This document shows, in pieces, positions 44,732 to 56,280 of a stretch of 64,000 bases of DNA. Both the position numbers and the translations under genes were made by a program. Within the stretch, counting starts at the first letter, position 1. Each line of letters begins with the position of its first letter. Under the pieces are notes generated by a model. It was given only the letters and a program-made list of their open reading frames with translations. It was not told the DNA's origin and did not search any database. The DNA comes from Eupeodes corollae (taxonomy: Eukaryota; Arthropoda; Insecta; Diptera; Syrphidae), in contig NC_079148.1 of the NCBI RefSeq assembly GCF_945859685.1, forward strand, positions 127,057,621-127,121,620. Reading direction: 5' to 3'.

Positions 44732-46075
44732 TTAATTTACTAAGCCCATTAAATTAGCAAATTTAAAATGTTTTACTTTAGCCAGATTCTTAGTCAACAC
44801 ATTGGCCATCATGTTACCCGTGCATTGGTAGTTCAGCTTGATAATGTCATCTTGAAGTAGCTCTCTGACAAAGTGGAAGCGTATGTCAATATATTTTGTT
44901 CGGGGGTGATGCACCGGATTCCTCGCAAGTTGCGTTTAATTAATAAATTTCTAAGATAAACTGCCTCTTTACTGGCTTGAGACAAAGCCATATACTCAGC
45001 CTCTGTACTACTTAGAGCAACTGAATTTTGTTTTTTTTTGACTCCCATGAAATCGCAGCACCTGAGAGTATAAAAACAAATCCCGTGTAAGATTTTCTGT
45101 CGTCTATATTTCCCGCCCAATCTGCGTTGACATAGCCTTTTATATCTTCAATTTTTTGTGTGTATGTAAGTTTAGCAACACAAGTAGTGCTAATGTAGCG
45201 TAGCAGGTGCTTAAGGGCAACTGCATGCTCTGCATGTGGATCAGTATTAAACTGTGAGAGTTTACTTATTGTGTGCACAATGTCCGGACGCGTACAAACT
45301 GCCAAACACAGAAGAGCCCCAACAACCGATTGATAAGAACTATGGTCTTCTCTCTTGCATGCCGAGTTTGAACACTTTTGCAACTTTATCCCTGGATCCA
45401 GTGGTGTGAGCTGAAGTTTGCAGGCGTTTAATAACATCCATTATATACTGCTTTTGGTGTATACTTATGGATCCTCGTAGTCCTTGGCCTTTATCTATAC
45501 AATCGAATTCCTCACTTATTTTACCTTTAATTTCATTCATAGACTGTTGATCAGAACATGCGATCATGATATCGTCTACGTAAACAGCTATAATGTTAAA
45601 TTGTTTTTCTTTATTCATAACATCAAGACAATTATCTCCATTCCATCTCGAAATACCTATAGCATGCAAAACACTGTGAAGCCTCTTATTCCACTCTCGG
45701 CCTGCCTGTTTAAGGCCATACAAGGATTTGAGTAGCTTACATACTTTATTTGGATGGCGGTCATCAGTGAATCCTTCAGGTTGTGACATGTAAACAGTGC
45801 TTTCCAAATCGCCATTCAAATATGCCGAAGTCACGTCTAAATGATCCAACAGGAGCTCTTGTTCAACAGCTATTGCAATTATTAGACGAATCGCTGAAAA
45901 ACGTGCAACCGGTGAAAAAGTTTCGTTATAGTTCACTTAAAACTTCTGGGCACAACCTTTTGCCACTAGTCTGCATTTGAATCTATCGATTGAACCATCT
46001 GCGTTCCTCTTCACGGTAAAAACCCATTTGCAGCCTATCACCTGACTCTTCTCCGGACGATCAACTAACTCCCAG
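44732..46075 (-). pseudogene. Copia reverse transcriptase and RNase H
   Basis: Reading down from about 46075: NHTWELVDRPEKSQVIGCKW (start of RT), then after a stop NYNETFSPVARFSAIRLIIA, LLLDHLDVTSAYLNGDLEST, KVCKLLKSLYGLKQAGREWN and FNIIAVYVDDIMIACS (catalytic YVDD intact). A frameshift near 45400 leads to VVGALLCLAVCTRPDIVHTI and GYVNADWAGNIDDRKSYTGF (RNase H start). Further frameshifts give SVALSSTEAEYMALSQASKE (catalytic E) and, at the C-terminus, HPRTKYIDIRFHFVRELLQD. The last frame stops just before the mariner TA. Confidence 0.9.
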
Positions 46076-46549
46076 GTATGATTCTTCTTAAGTGCATCCA
46101 TCTCGAGATCCATAGCTTTTTTTCATTTCGTAGACTCACTACTTAACATTGCTTCTGCAACTGTCATTGGAACAGATGGTACTTCAACAGCAAGAAGGTT
46201 GAATTATTTAGCTGGCCGACCAGGTTTTCGTGTACGTAATATTTTTGTACGACCTAGTCCTCTAACGTACTCTGCTTCAAGAACCTCGTTCTCCTTCTTC
46301 TTTTGCCTGTTGATGTGGAGCTATTAATTGAGGTTGATGTTCAACTTCAGTTATTAGAAAATCGTTTTCCTTATCTTCAGAATGTTTATGAAAGTCCTTA
46401 AAAAAATATGAAATTTCTACTTTTTTCGACCTTTCTTGTTCTGGGATCAAACAAGCGATAAGCCTTCGATTCGGCAGAGTAGCCGACCTGGTTTCTTTTC
46501 TAATACCACTGCCTTAGATCCAAAAAGTCTGAGATGAGAAATTATAGGC
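46076..46549 (-). pseudogene. Copia linker between integrase and RT, scrambled
   Basis: Short peptides in all three minus frames still show copia-type linker features (for example DLVVQKYYVHENLVGQL near 46230, where a TRKPGRP-like GKGR motif is usual). Stops are frequent, so this part is more decayed than its neighbours. Confidence 0.5.
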
Positions 46550-47190
46550 TCATATACGACATGACCAAAGCTCTTGGGGTGTTAATGTTCCAGCTATATT
46601 TGTTGGAGACCTATTTCTTAAATAAGCTTCCGTATTTATGGCTTCTGCCCACAAATACTCGGAGAGCTCAGAACCTACCAGCATGCACCTAGCCATTTCT
46701 ACCAAGGTGCGGTTGTCCCTTTCCGCCACCCCATTCTGATGAGGGGTATACTCCACTGAGAGCTGTCTTTTTATGCCGCATTGATTTAAGAACTCATTAA
46801 ATGACCTGTTCAGATATTCCGTGCCGTTATCGCTCCTAAGTGATTTGATTTTGCATCCTGTCTGTAGCTCTGCCATAGCTTTGAATTGTTTAAAAACAGT
46901 GAAAACCTCGCCTTTGCTCTTTATAAAATAAACAAAAATATTTCTAGATTTATCGTCTATAAATGTTAGAAAATTGTTTGCTCCCCCAGCTGACGTCACC
47001 CGCATCGGACCGCAGAGGTCCGTATGCTCCACCTCTAGCAACTCCTTGCTTCGATGTAAGGATTGTTTAGGAAACGGTTTAACATTTATTTTCCCTTTAG
47101 CACAAACTAAGCAATCCACCTTTGAAATAACTGAGTTGAAATTCAAACCTACAACCATATTATTTTTCTTCAGCTGCTCAAGACTCTGAC
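46550..47190 (-). pseudogene. Copia integrase
   Basis: A 202-codon open frame (47158-46550) covers the zinc/pre-integrase end (VDCLVCAKGKINVKPFPK) and the catalytic core. The triad is visible: LLEVEHTDLCGPM (D), IKSLRSDNGTEYLNRS (D) and TPHQNGVAERDNRTLVEMAR (E), with 35 residues between the second D and the E (DD35E). The frame ends at LTPQELWSCRI. The integrase would insert the cDNA into the genome. The upstream HHCC portion continues into the gag-protease frame after a frame change near 47190. Confidence 0.9.
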
Positions 47191-47193
47191 TGT

Positions 47194-48286
47194 TCAGGTG
47201 GCCAAAACGTTGATGCCATTTGCAAAAATATCTACCTCGCTACATGAACTATAACTTAAAACTTCTCGTTCCAGATCTAAAATAAACAAATTATTTTTCC
47301 GATCGGCCTTCAATACGGGTTCATTGCATGCATTTTTGACTAAAGCTTTATTCTCAATAAAATCTACTGAACATTTATGTACATTATTTAGGATGACGTT
47401 TCCAATTGATGACTTAAGCTTAACCGTACCTATCCCGCTAGATAAAACTATTTTGTCATTCGCCAGCTGCACCGTTTCTATACTGTCCATATTTAAACTG
47501 CTAAAATATTCTTTATTGCAACACATATGCGAAGTGGCTCCACTATCAAGACACCATTCATAAGGCTTTAGCACTTTACAATCGTCAAAGTTTGAAGAAA
47601 ATAATCCAAAAGATGCTGTTGAATTTGTTGAACTATTTTTCTGTTGACGACAGTGCTCAGCAAAATGACATCTTTGACCGCACGCGTAACATGCTCCCTT
47701 ATTCTTTTTATCGTTTGCACTATTGGTATGAAACTTATTGTTTGCTTTAACAGTAAAAACTTGGTGAGCTTCTGCCCCATTATTCCCCTTGTCATGACGA
47801 CGCTGCTCTTCCTCCAGTAATTTTATTTTTAAGTTAATTAAAGATGGTAAGCTATCTCGGCTCTCGATAGCAACTATGAAATGTTCATATGAATCAGGGA
47901 GACTACATAACAGAATTATACTGAGCAAATCATCTGGTATAAGCACTTGGATTTCATGCATTTTTTCAACTACTTTATAAAAATCATTAACATGAGCTGA
48001 CATAGACTGACCATCTGTCATCTTGGCATGCATTAATTGTTTAAAGAGGCTCACCATACGAGCTGGACCTTTAGGTAGCTTATCCCTAGCTTCCTTCGAC
48101 TTCTTACAGTGTTTTACATGCATAAGTTCAGACGGCTTAACGCTGAGTAAGATTGTTGCGAGTGCCTTCCCATCACTAGTCTTTCATGTCACAAGTTGAT
48201 CATCTTTTGGTTCCTCAGGTAGAACATTTGACCCATCAACAAATGACCACAAATCCGCATGCACCAGGACACTTTTCATTTGAATT
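47194..48286 (-). pseudogene. Copia gag, zinc knuckle and protease
   Basis: A 309-codon open frame (48123-47194). Gag (UBN2-like) shows MVSLFKQLMHAKMTDGQSMS and LPDSYEHFIVAIESRDSLPS (residues about 23-100). The zinc knuckle is CYACGQRCHFAEHC (C-X2-C-X4-H-X4-C), and the protease EWCLDSGATSHMCCNKEYFS has an intact D-S-G. Upstream, the same frame with one TGA (about 48206) gives MKSVLVHADLWSFVDGS and DGKALATILLSVKPSELMH up to 48286. There gag is cut off by the family R junction, so only the first few dozen residues are missing. Confidence 0.9.
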
Positions 48287-48578
48287 GCCTATGTCAATTC
48301 GATTTTTCTCAAAATTTTATCAGACTTCAAAAACATTATTCTTCGTTGCACAAAATTGTTTTTAAGATGAAATCATATTTTCGTCGTAAAATTTTGTAGG
48401 TGACAAATTTTTTGTTAATTTTATTGGATTTATAAAAAAACCGTTAAATGGATTTTTTTTTTCAAAAAATATACTTCTTTTATAACACGTTACAATATAT
48501 TATAAAAAATTTAATTCAAGTCTCTAGCCTTTTTAATTCGTAAGATATTTAGGGTTAATCAAAATGTTCACTTGTTTC
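48287..48578 (+). repeat. Family R copy 3, right part
   Basis: Resumes with TGTCAATTCGATTTTTCTC, then CTTCGTTGCACAAAATTG, ATAACACGTTACAATATATT and TAAGATATTTAGGGTTAATC, the order of the family tail. It ends near 48578 before the ACGTACG block. Compared with copy 1, about 30 bp are missing at the copia junction. Confidence 0.8.
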
Positions 48579-50766
48579 CAATCAAGTAAAGTAAGTCATT
48601 ACAGAGGATATAAAGGATCGAACTATCCAAACATTAGATGGTATCATTCCATTATCCAGATATCTGACCTAATGACGATTTTGCAGATTTTAGTCATTTC
48701 ATTGATAAGGAAATCCGGGGATACATCTGTATAGGATAACTAAGATTATCCCAATTGTTACTATTGTTGACACACCAAGTTTGAAAAAATAAAAGAAGAA
48801 GAAAGATAATGTTCTCATCAACCATTTAACCAATACTGTGTAATCCGTTTTGAAACATTTAAATGCAAAATCCTGTCTTAATTTGTTTTGAACAAAATTA
48901 AGCATATTTAAATTTATAAACAAAAGCTGATTGAAGATTGAAATATAAAATTTGTATCTTAAAATAAAATGCATGACAATTAAAGGAATCAAATAAATTT
49001 ATACTTTGTCTATACATACACTGTAATTATCATTGCTGGTTATTGTTAAAGAATTTTAATTGTCATGAAAATGGGTAAGGCAAATATTGTCTAATTATAT
49101 GTTTGATAATGAACAAACAAAAAAACCGATTATCGATAAATTAATACCCTTCCGGAATGAAACTCAAACACATAATTCTCAGTTATCATCATAATGAAGC
49201 ACTACCATATCCACGTTATAAAATTGCAATAATCACCATAGTAACTAAAACTCAAAGACAAAAAATTAAATGTTGAACCAACAACAACTAAGTAAAATAG
49301 AGGTACTGTTATAATAAATCTTTTTTTTTTGAGCTCTTAAACTCTAGTTTTCGTCTACTGTATAATTAAAAGTGCACACAAAATTCCACTCAAATAGTAT
49401 CTGGAATTCCATCGTTCTTTTTTTTAATCAAAAGCAAGAATAACATCAATTAAAATTCCAGTTACATTCACGAAAAATATTAAATAAAAATAATTCAATT
49501 GAAATTATTACATTTTTGATTAACATCTACGTTAGTTAATACAAAATCACACGAACCTTTAACAATTTTCATTTAATTTGTTGTCTTTGATGTGTTAACT
49601 GAACTAAAGGCATCTCTTTTTATTTATCCAATATCAATGAAATCATATTTCATTCCACGCATCATAAATTAAACTGAGTTTCAAGTTTATCTCTACAAAC
49701 AAATCATAAAAAAGGACTTCGATAAAATTATTTTATGCCACTGACTTAGCAAAAAATGGTGATAAAATTAAATTTAATATTAATCAAATAATAATTTCAC
49801 ATAAATCTTTAAATCACACTTTTACTTTTTTTTTGCATGGATGATTTTTTCTTTAATAACAAAAAAAAACTTTGAAAAATAAAAACACATTCATAATGAA
49901 AAAAAGGTCAACTAAAATGAATTTAAAAAGGAAGCATTTTTTTGAGAGGGTCAAATAAAGCTGATTAATATAAAAGGTCTAGATAGCATTATGGTCTAAT
50001 TGGTAACTTAACAATATCATTCAATTTTAGTTTTAGATGGGGAAGGATCCTTAAGACCTTTTTTGATACTTTAAAGAATTGAGAAGAACTTTTACATTAC
50101 ACTACATTCACATTTACAATGTTAATACCTACATACATACATATATAAGGGGTAAATACTTGCTGCTGCCAAAAGTGATTTATGACAAAAATATGATAGA
50201 ATGATGGATTTGCTTTAAATTTGTAATACTCGTAACGACGTTAATGTTTTTCTAAAATGAAAATTTAAATTGGATTTCAACTTATCTAGTACGAGAATAT
50301 AGAAGATTTAGAACAGTATTTTTCTCGAAAACAATAAAACAATTTAAAATAATCTTTTGAAATGTAGTTTAAGGAAATTTAAACCTTTCCTTAGTGAAAC
50401 AAAAATAAACATGAAAAGATTTAACAATAAAATCAGTTGGCGTTCCGTAAATTTATATTTTCTGTTTCAACATTATAAAGCTACTCTAAGTGCCATTAAT
50501 TCCGTTGGTTATGTTTCTGGTATTTTATTTCAATTAGAACCATCTGTTTCAATTGACATATTAAGGCTTCGGTTGTATGGAAAAATAGGCTTTGAGGTAT
50601 CTACATTAAAAATAAAGTTATTATCTTTTATTTACACTCTATAGGTATATGGAAAGCCCAATACATTAGTAAGCAAATGTACACATATGTATTAATAACT
50701 AGATTATATATAAAAAAAACAAAGGGCTTTGAAATAAGTGCTTTTATTATGTGTCTACCAATTTTT
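48579..50766. other. AT-rich non-coding stretch
   Basis: No recognised element. A 95-codon frame at 50357-50644 has no recognisable domain and is probably chance. Confidence 0.45.
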
Positions 50767-51682
50767 AACTTCCCATAGGAAGTTATTGTAATGGGTCCGA
50801 TTTGTCAAATTGAAAATTTTGAAATTTCTCGATGTTTCAAGGTCCGTAGAGTCGAAATAAAATGTTTTTAGATAGATGTCTGTGCGTGCGTGTGTACGTA
50901 CGTTCGTTCGTCTGTACGTTCGCGACGTTTTTTCGTCGTCTATAGCTCAAGAACCAGGAGAGGTATCGACTTCAAATAAATTTTATTATACAGATAATAA
51001 AGCAGAAACATGAACAAAGGGCTCTCAAGAAAATTGCGTGGGTGGTTTTTTTACCATAGCAGTTTGAAAAAAAGGTGAACATTTTGGTTAACCCTAAATA
51101 TCTTACGAACCAAAAACGCTTGAGACTTGAATTAAATTTTATATCATATGTTGTAACGTATTTTCAAAGAAGTATATTTTTTGAAAGAAATACATTTTAC
51201 GGTTTTTTTAATAAATCAAAAAAACTGAAAAAAATATTTGTCACCTCCAAAGTTTTACGACTAAAATATAATTTTATGTCCAAAACGATGTTGTGCAACG
51301 AAGAATAATGTTTTTGAGATCTGATAAAATTTTGAGAAAAATCGAATTGACAGTTTTTTTTCAAAGTTGGTAAAAATTGATTTTCGACTCAAATATCTTT
51401 TCAAAAACTTGAAATTTAGGCTTCAAACTTATTTTATCTTATAAAAATATTGTTTTCAACATTCGATAAAATTTGGGAAAAAATCGAATTGGCAGTTTTT
51501 TTTACAAAAAATAAAACTCTGAAAAAAAACAATACTAAAACTTATTAAAAATTTACTTTTGATTCAAATAGCTTTTTAAAAATTAGAAACATTGGCTTCA
51601 AACTTATTTTATTTCACAGAAAATATTGTTTTCGCTATTCAATAATTTTATATAAAAATCCAACAGTCCCAGCCTCTTTTTT
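50767..51682 (-). repeat. Family R copy 4, minus strand
   Basis: Starts (plus coordinates) at the palindrome AACTTCCCATAGGAAGTT (50767-50784). It runs through the inverted ACGTACG block and tail, three to four monomers, and ends GTCCCAGCCTCTTTTTT. The head between GAGGCTGGG and ACTGTTGGATTTTTA is deleted, giving a shorter arm like the inverted arm of the copy at 52875. Both family ends are therefore visible in this copy. Confidence 0.85.
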
Positions 51683-51789
51683 ATTTATAAACATGAGTTC
51701 ATAACCAAATTTTGTGTAGGATGAAATAATTGTAAAGTCAATACCCTAATTTCTTCTCGAAACATTCGAATCGAACATCAGTAATTGTC

Positions 51790-52190
51790 TATTTTTTAGA
51801 TTGTTAAAAAATATTTTTATAAGACAAAATTAGTGTAGGTAATATCTTTAATTGTTGCTGTTATATTCGAGTCGTTGTTTACCAACTTTTTGAAGCGTTT
51901 TGTTTGACGTTTTTATATTTTTGTGAACGAAAAAACAGTTCCTTTAATTTTTCTCAAAACGTGAAAAAAAATGTTCACTTTTTTTTTTAAAGTCCTTTCT
52001 GCATCTTACGATATTATTATCTGGAAAACAAAATCTATTTAAAGTCAATATCTCAAATGATTTCTTAGAAATAGACAACGAAAAATAGTAAACCAATTGT
52101 ACGAACGTACTTCCACAAGAACAAACACAAACGTATGATTAAGATTTTAGGGACCTTCAAACGTTGAGAAAGTTAAAAATCAATTCCACA
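51790..52190 (+). repeat. Family R copy, diverged fragment
   Basis: Diverged monomer pieces (TATTCGAGTCGTTG, AAAACAGTTCCTTTAATTTT) are followed by tail blocks TCCTTTCTGCATCTTACGAT, CGAACGTAC and GGGACCTTCAAACGTTGAG. Clearly older than the other copies. Confidence 0.6.
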
Positions 52191-52424
52191 ATCGAATAAA
52201 TACCTATACTTTTCCAATAATTTAGAAAAAAGTGTACTTGACCCCATTTTACCCTAAATTTTTTGATCCGGTCCAACATCAGAAGGCTTTTTAGGGATTG
52301 TTAGGGACATTTAAATAAGACTCTTTACCCTTGTAGAACCTAATTTTTTGAATATGTTCCACAAATACTGAAAATGCCAGTTAAGGGTTTTCCAATAGAT
52401 GTTAAAATAGAATACAACAAACCG

Positions 52425-52770
52425 CGTGTGAGGTATTACCAAAATTATTTTTTATTTGAAGGAGCATGTATGCTATTAAGTATGCAATATGACATTATTT
52501 AAATGCCCGCATCGAGCGATGGCCTATGTTATGTTCACCTCTAGAGCAACGGTCGATTGTGGTATATTTAAATGGACCTGCCACTCTAAGCAACTCCACG
52601 GGGAAAAGTCTAGCGGGGTCCAATCGCATGACTTTGGTGGCCAATTCACATCACCCCTACGAGATATAACCTTACCCTTAAATCGTTGATGCAAAAATTT
52701 TAATCGTAGTGTTTGCTGTGTGGCACGTAGCGCCGCCCTTCTGGATCCAAATGTTGTCCATGTATGATGA
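52425..52770 (-). pseudogene. Mariner-type transposase C-terminal fragment (relic 2)
   Basis: The minus strand reads DNIWIQKGGATCHTANTTIK; the usual QQDGATCHTA has lost its catalytic aspartate. After a frameshift come RGDVNWPPKSCDWTPLDFSP, SCLEWQVHLNIPQSTVALEV and, in another frame, RCGHLNNVILHT, the usual C-terminus of this group. N-terminal two thirds missing. It belongs to the same broad group as the relic at 35530 and the element at 43423. Confidence 0.8.
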
Positions 52771-52874
52771 AAATTTTATTTGTATTCTTTTAAAAAGAAA
52801 CTGCTTATGTATTTTGAAGAACTTAGAAAATTATTGTCAAACTTCTTGATTTCACATAAAATGAATACAAAAAT

Positions 52875-54354
52875 AAAAAAAGAGGCTGGGATGCGACCCA
52901 CACTAAAACCTTCACATCCCGTCTGTCGATATGTCTTGCTTAAAAGTTTGTCCATGTGTACTCGTATCAATTTTTACCAAATTTGCGCACCATTTTTCGT
53001 AGATTTTATTTTTTATGAAAAAAACGGACTGTTGGATTTTTATATAAAATTATTGATTATCGAAAACAATATTTTCTGTGAAAAAAAAAATAAGATGGAC
53101 GCCAATATTTTAAATTTTTGAAAAGCTATTTTAGTCGAAAGTAAAATTTTACCAAGTTTTAGTATTGTTTTTTTTTTGGAGTTTTATTTTTTGTAAAAAA
53201 AACTGTCAAAAAGATTCTTTTCAAAATTTTATCGAATATTTAAAACAATATTTCTTATAAGATAAAATTAGTTTGAAGCCAATATTTTAAATTTATGAAA
53301 ATATATTTGAGTCGAAAATCAATTTTTACCAACTTTTGTTAAATTTTGTTTAAGTTTTTAATTTTTGGTACAAAAACTGTCAATTCGATTTTTTCCAAAA
53401 TTTTACTTAATGTTAACAACAAGATTTTTTGAAAGATAAAAGCAGTTTAAAGACAAAATCTTAAAGTTTTGAAGAGATATTTGAGTCGAAAATTAATTTT
53501 TACCAACTTTTATTAATTTTTTTTTTAGATTTTTATTTTTTGTAAAAAAAACTGTCAATGCGATTTTTCTCAACATTTGTCCTAATGTTGAAAACAACAT
53601 TTTTTATAAGATAAATTAAGGTTGAAGCTTAAATGTTAAGGTTTTGAAAAGATATTTGAAAAACATTATTCTACGTTGCTTTAAATTGTTTTGGAGATGA
53701 AATCAATTTTGGAGGTGACAAATTTTTTTTTTTCAATTTTTTTGATTTATAAAAAAACCGTTAAATGGATTTTTTTAAAAAATATACTTCATTGATATCA
53801 CGTTACAATATATTATATAAAATTCAATTCAAGTCTCTAGCGTTCTTGGTTCGTAAGATATTTAGGGTTAATCAAAATTTTCACCTTTTTTCAAACTGCT
53901 ATGGTAAAAATACCAATCACGTAATTTTCTTGAGATCCCTTTCTGCATCTTTCTGCCTTATTATCTGTATAACAACATTTATTTGAAATCGATATCTCTC
54001 CTGGTTCTTGAGCTATGGACGACGAAAAAACGTCGCGAACGTACGGACGTACAGAAGTACGGTCGTACGAACGTACGTACACACGCACGCACAGACATCT
54101 TTCTAAAAATCTTTTATTTCAACTCTAGGGACCTTAAAACGTCGAGAAATGTCAAATTTTCAATTTGGCAAATCGGACCCATTACAATAACTTCCTATAT
54201 GAAGTTATTAAAAGTTCGTAAAAATTGATTTTCGACTCAAATATCTGTTAAAAAATTTAAGATATAGGCTTCAAATTAATTTTATTTAAAACAAATATAT
54301 TTTTCAACATTTAGTAATTATTGTATAAGAATCTAACAGCCCAGCCTCTTTTTT
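52875..54354 (+). mobile_element. Family R copy 5 with both inverted ends
   Basis: The left end is AAAAAAAGAGGCTGGG and the right end CCCAGCCTCTTTTTT, an inverted pair. The body has the standard head, monomers with marker boxes at about 53029, 53203, 53378 and 53552 (174-175 bp apart), the tail, the ACGTACG block and the palindrome AACTTCCTATATGAAGTT (54189-54206). After it, 54207-54354 is an inverted, shorter version of the head and first monomer (AAAAATTGATTTTCGACTC). The element is thus a foldback: long left arm, palindrome, short right arm. No ORF of note, so non-autonomous. Target duplications are not clear because both flanks are A- or T-rich. Confidence 0.7.
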
Positions 54355-56275
54355 CAAAAAAAGTTAAACTATAGTTGGCCGAAAATTGTATTTTATTACA
54401 TTTTATTTCTCGATTAGAAGCCATTTAAATAATTGTTTCAATATTTGTGCTAGTTAATAAGCTTACAAAAATGCCCACCCAATAAAACACTTATTTGTTA
54501 TAAACTTTGTTTTTTACGAAAATTATAGTGATTAAAGATTTATGTAATACTTTACCGTAGATAAAAAATTTATTGAAAGCCAAAGTATTAAAAAATATTT
54601 ATAATTTTGTATCTGAATTTATGGCAATGATATCCATAAATCCGCAATTAAATTCATAAAAATGTAAACAAAAATGCAAATGCTCTTAAGCCTCATGGCT
54701 TTAAGCAAAAAAACACAAATTTTTTAACTTTTCAATGCAAAAAATTACAACTTATTTCGAATTTCGCAGAAAAAAATGATGTACACAAAGTAAATAAATC
54801 ATTCAAAAATGTATCATTTTATTATTTTTAAATTTGTATCAAAATTGATAAATTTATCTGCGTCAGAGGCTGCTTATAGATTCAAAATGATTTATTTTTA
54901 AATTTCTTCATAAAATTCAAAAAAATAAGATAAAAATATGAAATAAAAAAAAAATAAAAACACCAATTGAAATGGAAAAACTGATCAATCAATTTCAAGC
55001 ACTCAACAAACCGCCTCCAGACTCGGATTTGGGTCATTGCTCGTTTACAATAAAAATGCCAATACGTATTTTGAAAAAGAAAAAAATAAATACTTTCATA
55101 TCAAATACGAGTACTTAATGACTGTGACATTATTTTTGAACATGAAATTGTTTTTATCTCTCGACTTTTTGTATATTTCATAAAATTCAACTCGGCTTGT
55201 TTGAGGAATATTTTAAAGGATTTCGTTCCAATGAGTGGTTTCGTCGTACTAAAGTATTTTTGATAGCTCAAAGGAAAACGAAAAAAAGGATGAAAAATAT
55301 CCTTTTGTAACTTTTTTGAATTATTTCTACTTGAAAGCAGATTGTCGCGTCTCGCAAATGATTTATCATCAATCATGATATACGAGTACGGATAAATATG
55401 AAAGAATGAAAAAACTCCCTCACAAGTCACGAGTAAAGGCATTCGAGTATTTATAGGGAAAATATTTTTCAAGGTAAAGCATTCAATCCTTGTAAATATC
55501 GTCGTCAATGGCCTTAATCATTTATGAGAAGGAATGCAAGTTCTTTGTGTAAAAAAGAAATACAGAATTTATAGGTTGAAAATATTTCCTACACTATAAC
55601 TTACCTGATATTCGATAAGCTTTTATGTTCTTCTATCATCCTTCTTCAGAAGGATTTAATATCTTTCTATCCCATTATTCTTTCATATTTGTGTTTTATA
55701 AATGTGTTTAGAAGAACAAGTATTTTATTTTCAAACATGTGGAGTTGAAATTGGAATAAGTTTAATGTGTTTCAAAAAAGTGTTATTTATATTCAAATTC
55801 TGTCTTGTGTGGTATGACAAATATAGAAAAGAGTTCAACCCATACTAATAACTTCCCATTGCTGTTCATAAAAGCTATCACTTAATATTTGTTTGTAATA
55901 ACCAATTTTTTGGGGTTCAAGTAGACAGATATTCAAAATTTATTTATTCAACGTATTTATGAAATAATTTTAAGGCTAAAGTAATTGTTGGATTTAAATA
56001 AAACTGAGCAAAATAATTAGATACCCTTCTCAAAGAGAATCAAGGTAAACACTGTTTGTTTCAGATTATTACTTGTGTTTTTCAGGAACTGAATCACTGC
56101 AAAAAATTATCGTATTGAAATTGAAGCATCCAAAAATGGAGATTTAACTATTTAATACATTTTTAAAATTAATGTCAAAAAAAGTCTATTTTTTCAAAAC
56201 TTGAATTTTTTTACTCATTTAACAGTTGAATTGAAGAATTTATTCTTTTAGTTCCAAATTTAACAAGTTTTATTC
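54355..56275. other. AT-rich non-coding stretch
   Basis: A 135-codon frame at 55508-55101 (minus) has no recognisable domain and AT-driven composition (Phe/Lys/Ser/Ile rich). I regard it as chance. Nothing else seen. Confidence 0.45.
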
Positions 56276-56280
56276 ACACT

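Larger units (their letters stand above)
43202..48286 (-). mobile_element. Copia LTR retrotransposon lacking its 5' LTR, containing a mariner
   Basis: Minus-strand order from 48286: gag, zinc knuckle, protease, integrase, RT, RNase H, polypurine tract and 3' LTR, the canonical copia order (integrase before RT). The 5' LTR and the start of gag are gone; the right junction passes straight into family R. A mariner (43423-44724) sits between the stop codon and the polypurine tract. Frameshifts and stops make it inactive. Confidence 0.9.

Noticed and set aside
50357..50644. 95-codon plus-strand frame as a host gene
   Set aside because: No similarity recognised; composition is what AT-rich non-coding DNA gives by chance.
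55101..55508. 135-codon minus-strand frame as a host gene
   Set aside because: No recognisable domain, AT-driven residue composition, no splice or codon pattern evidence.
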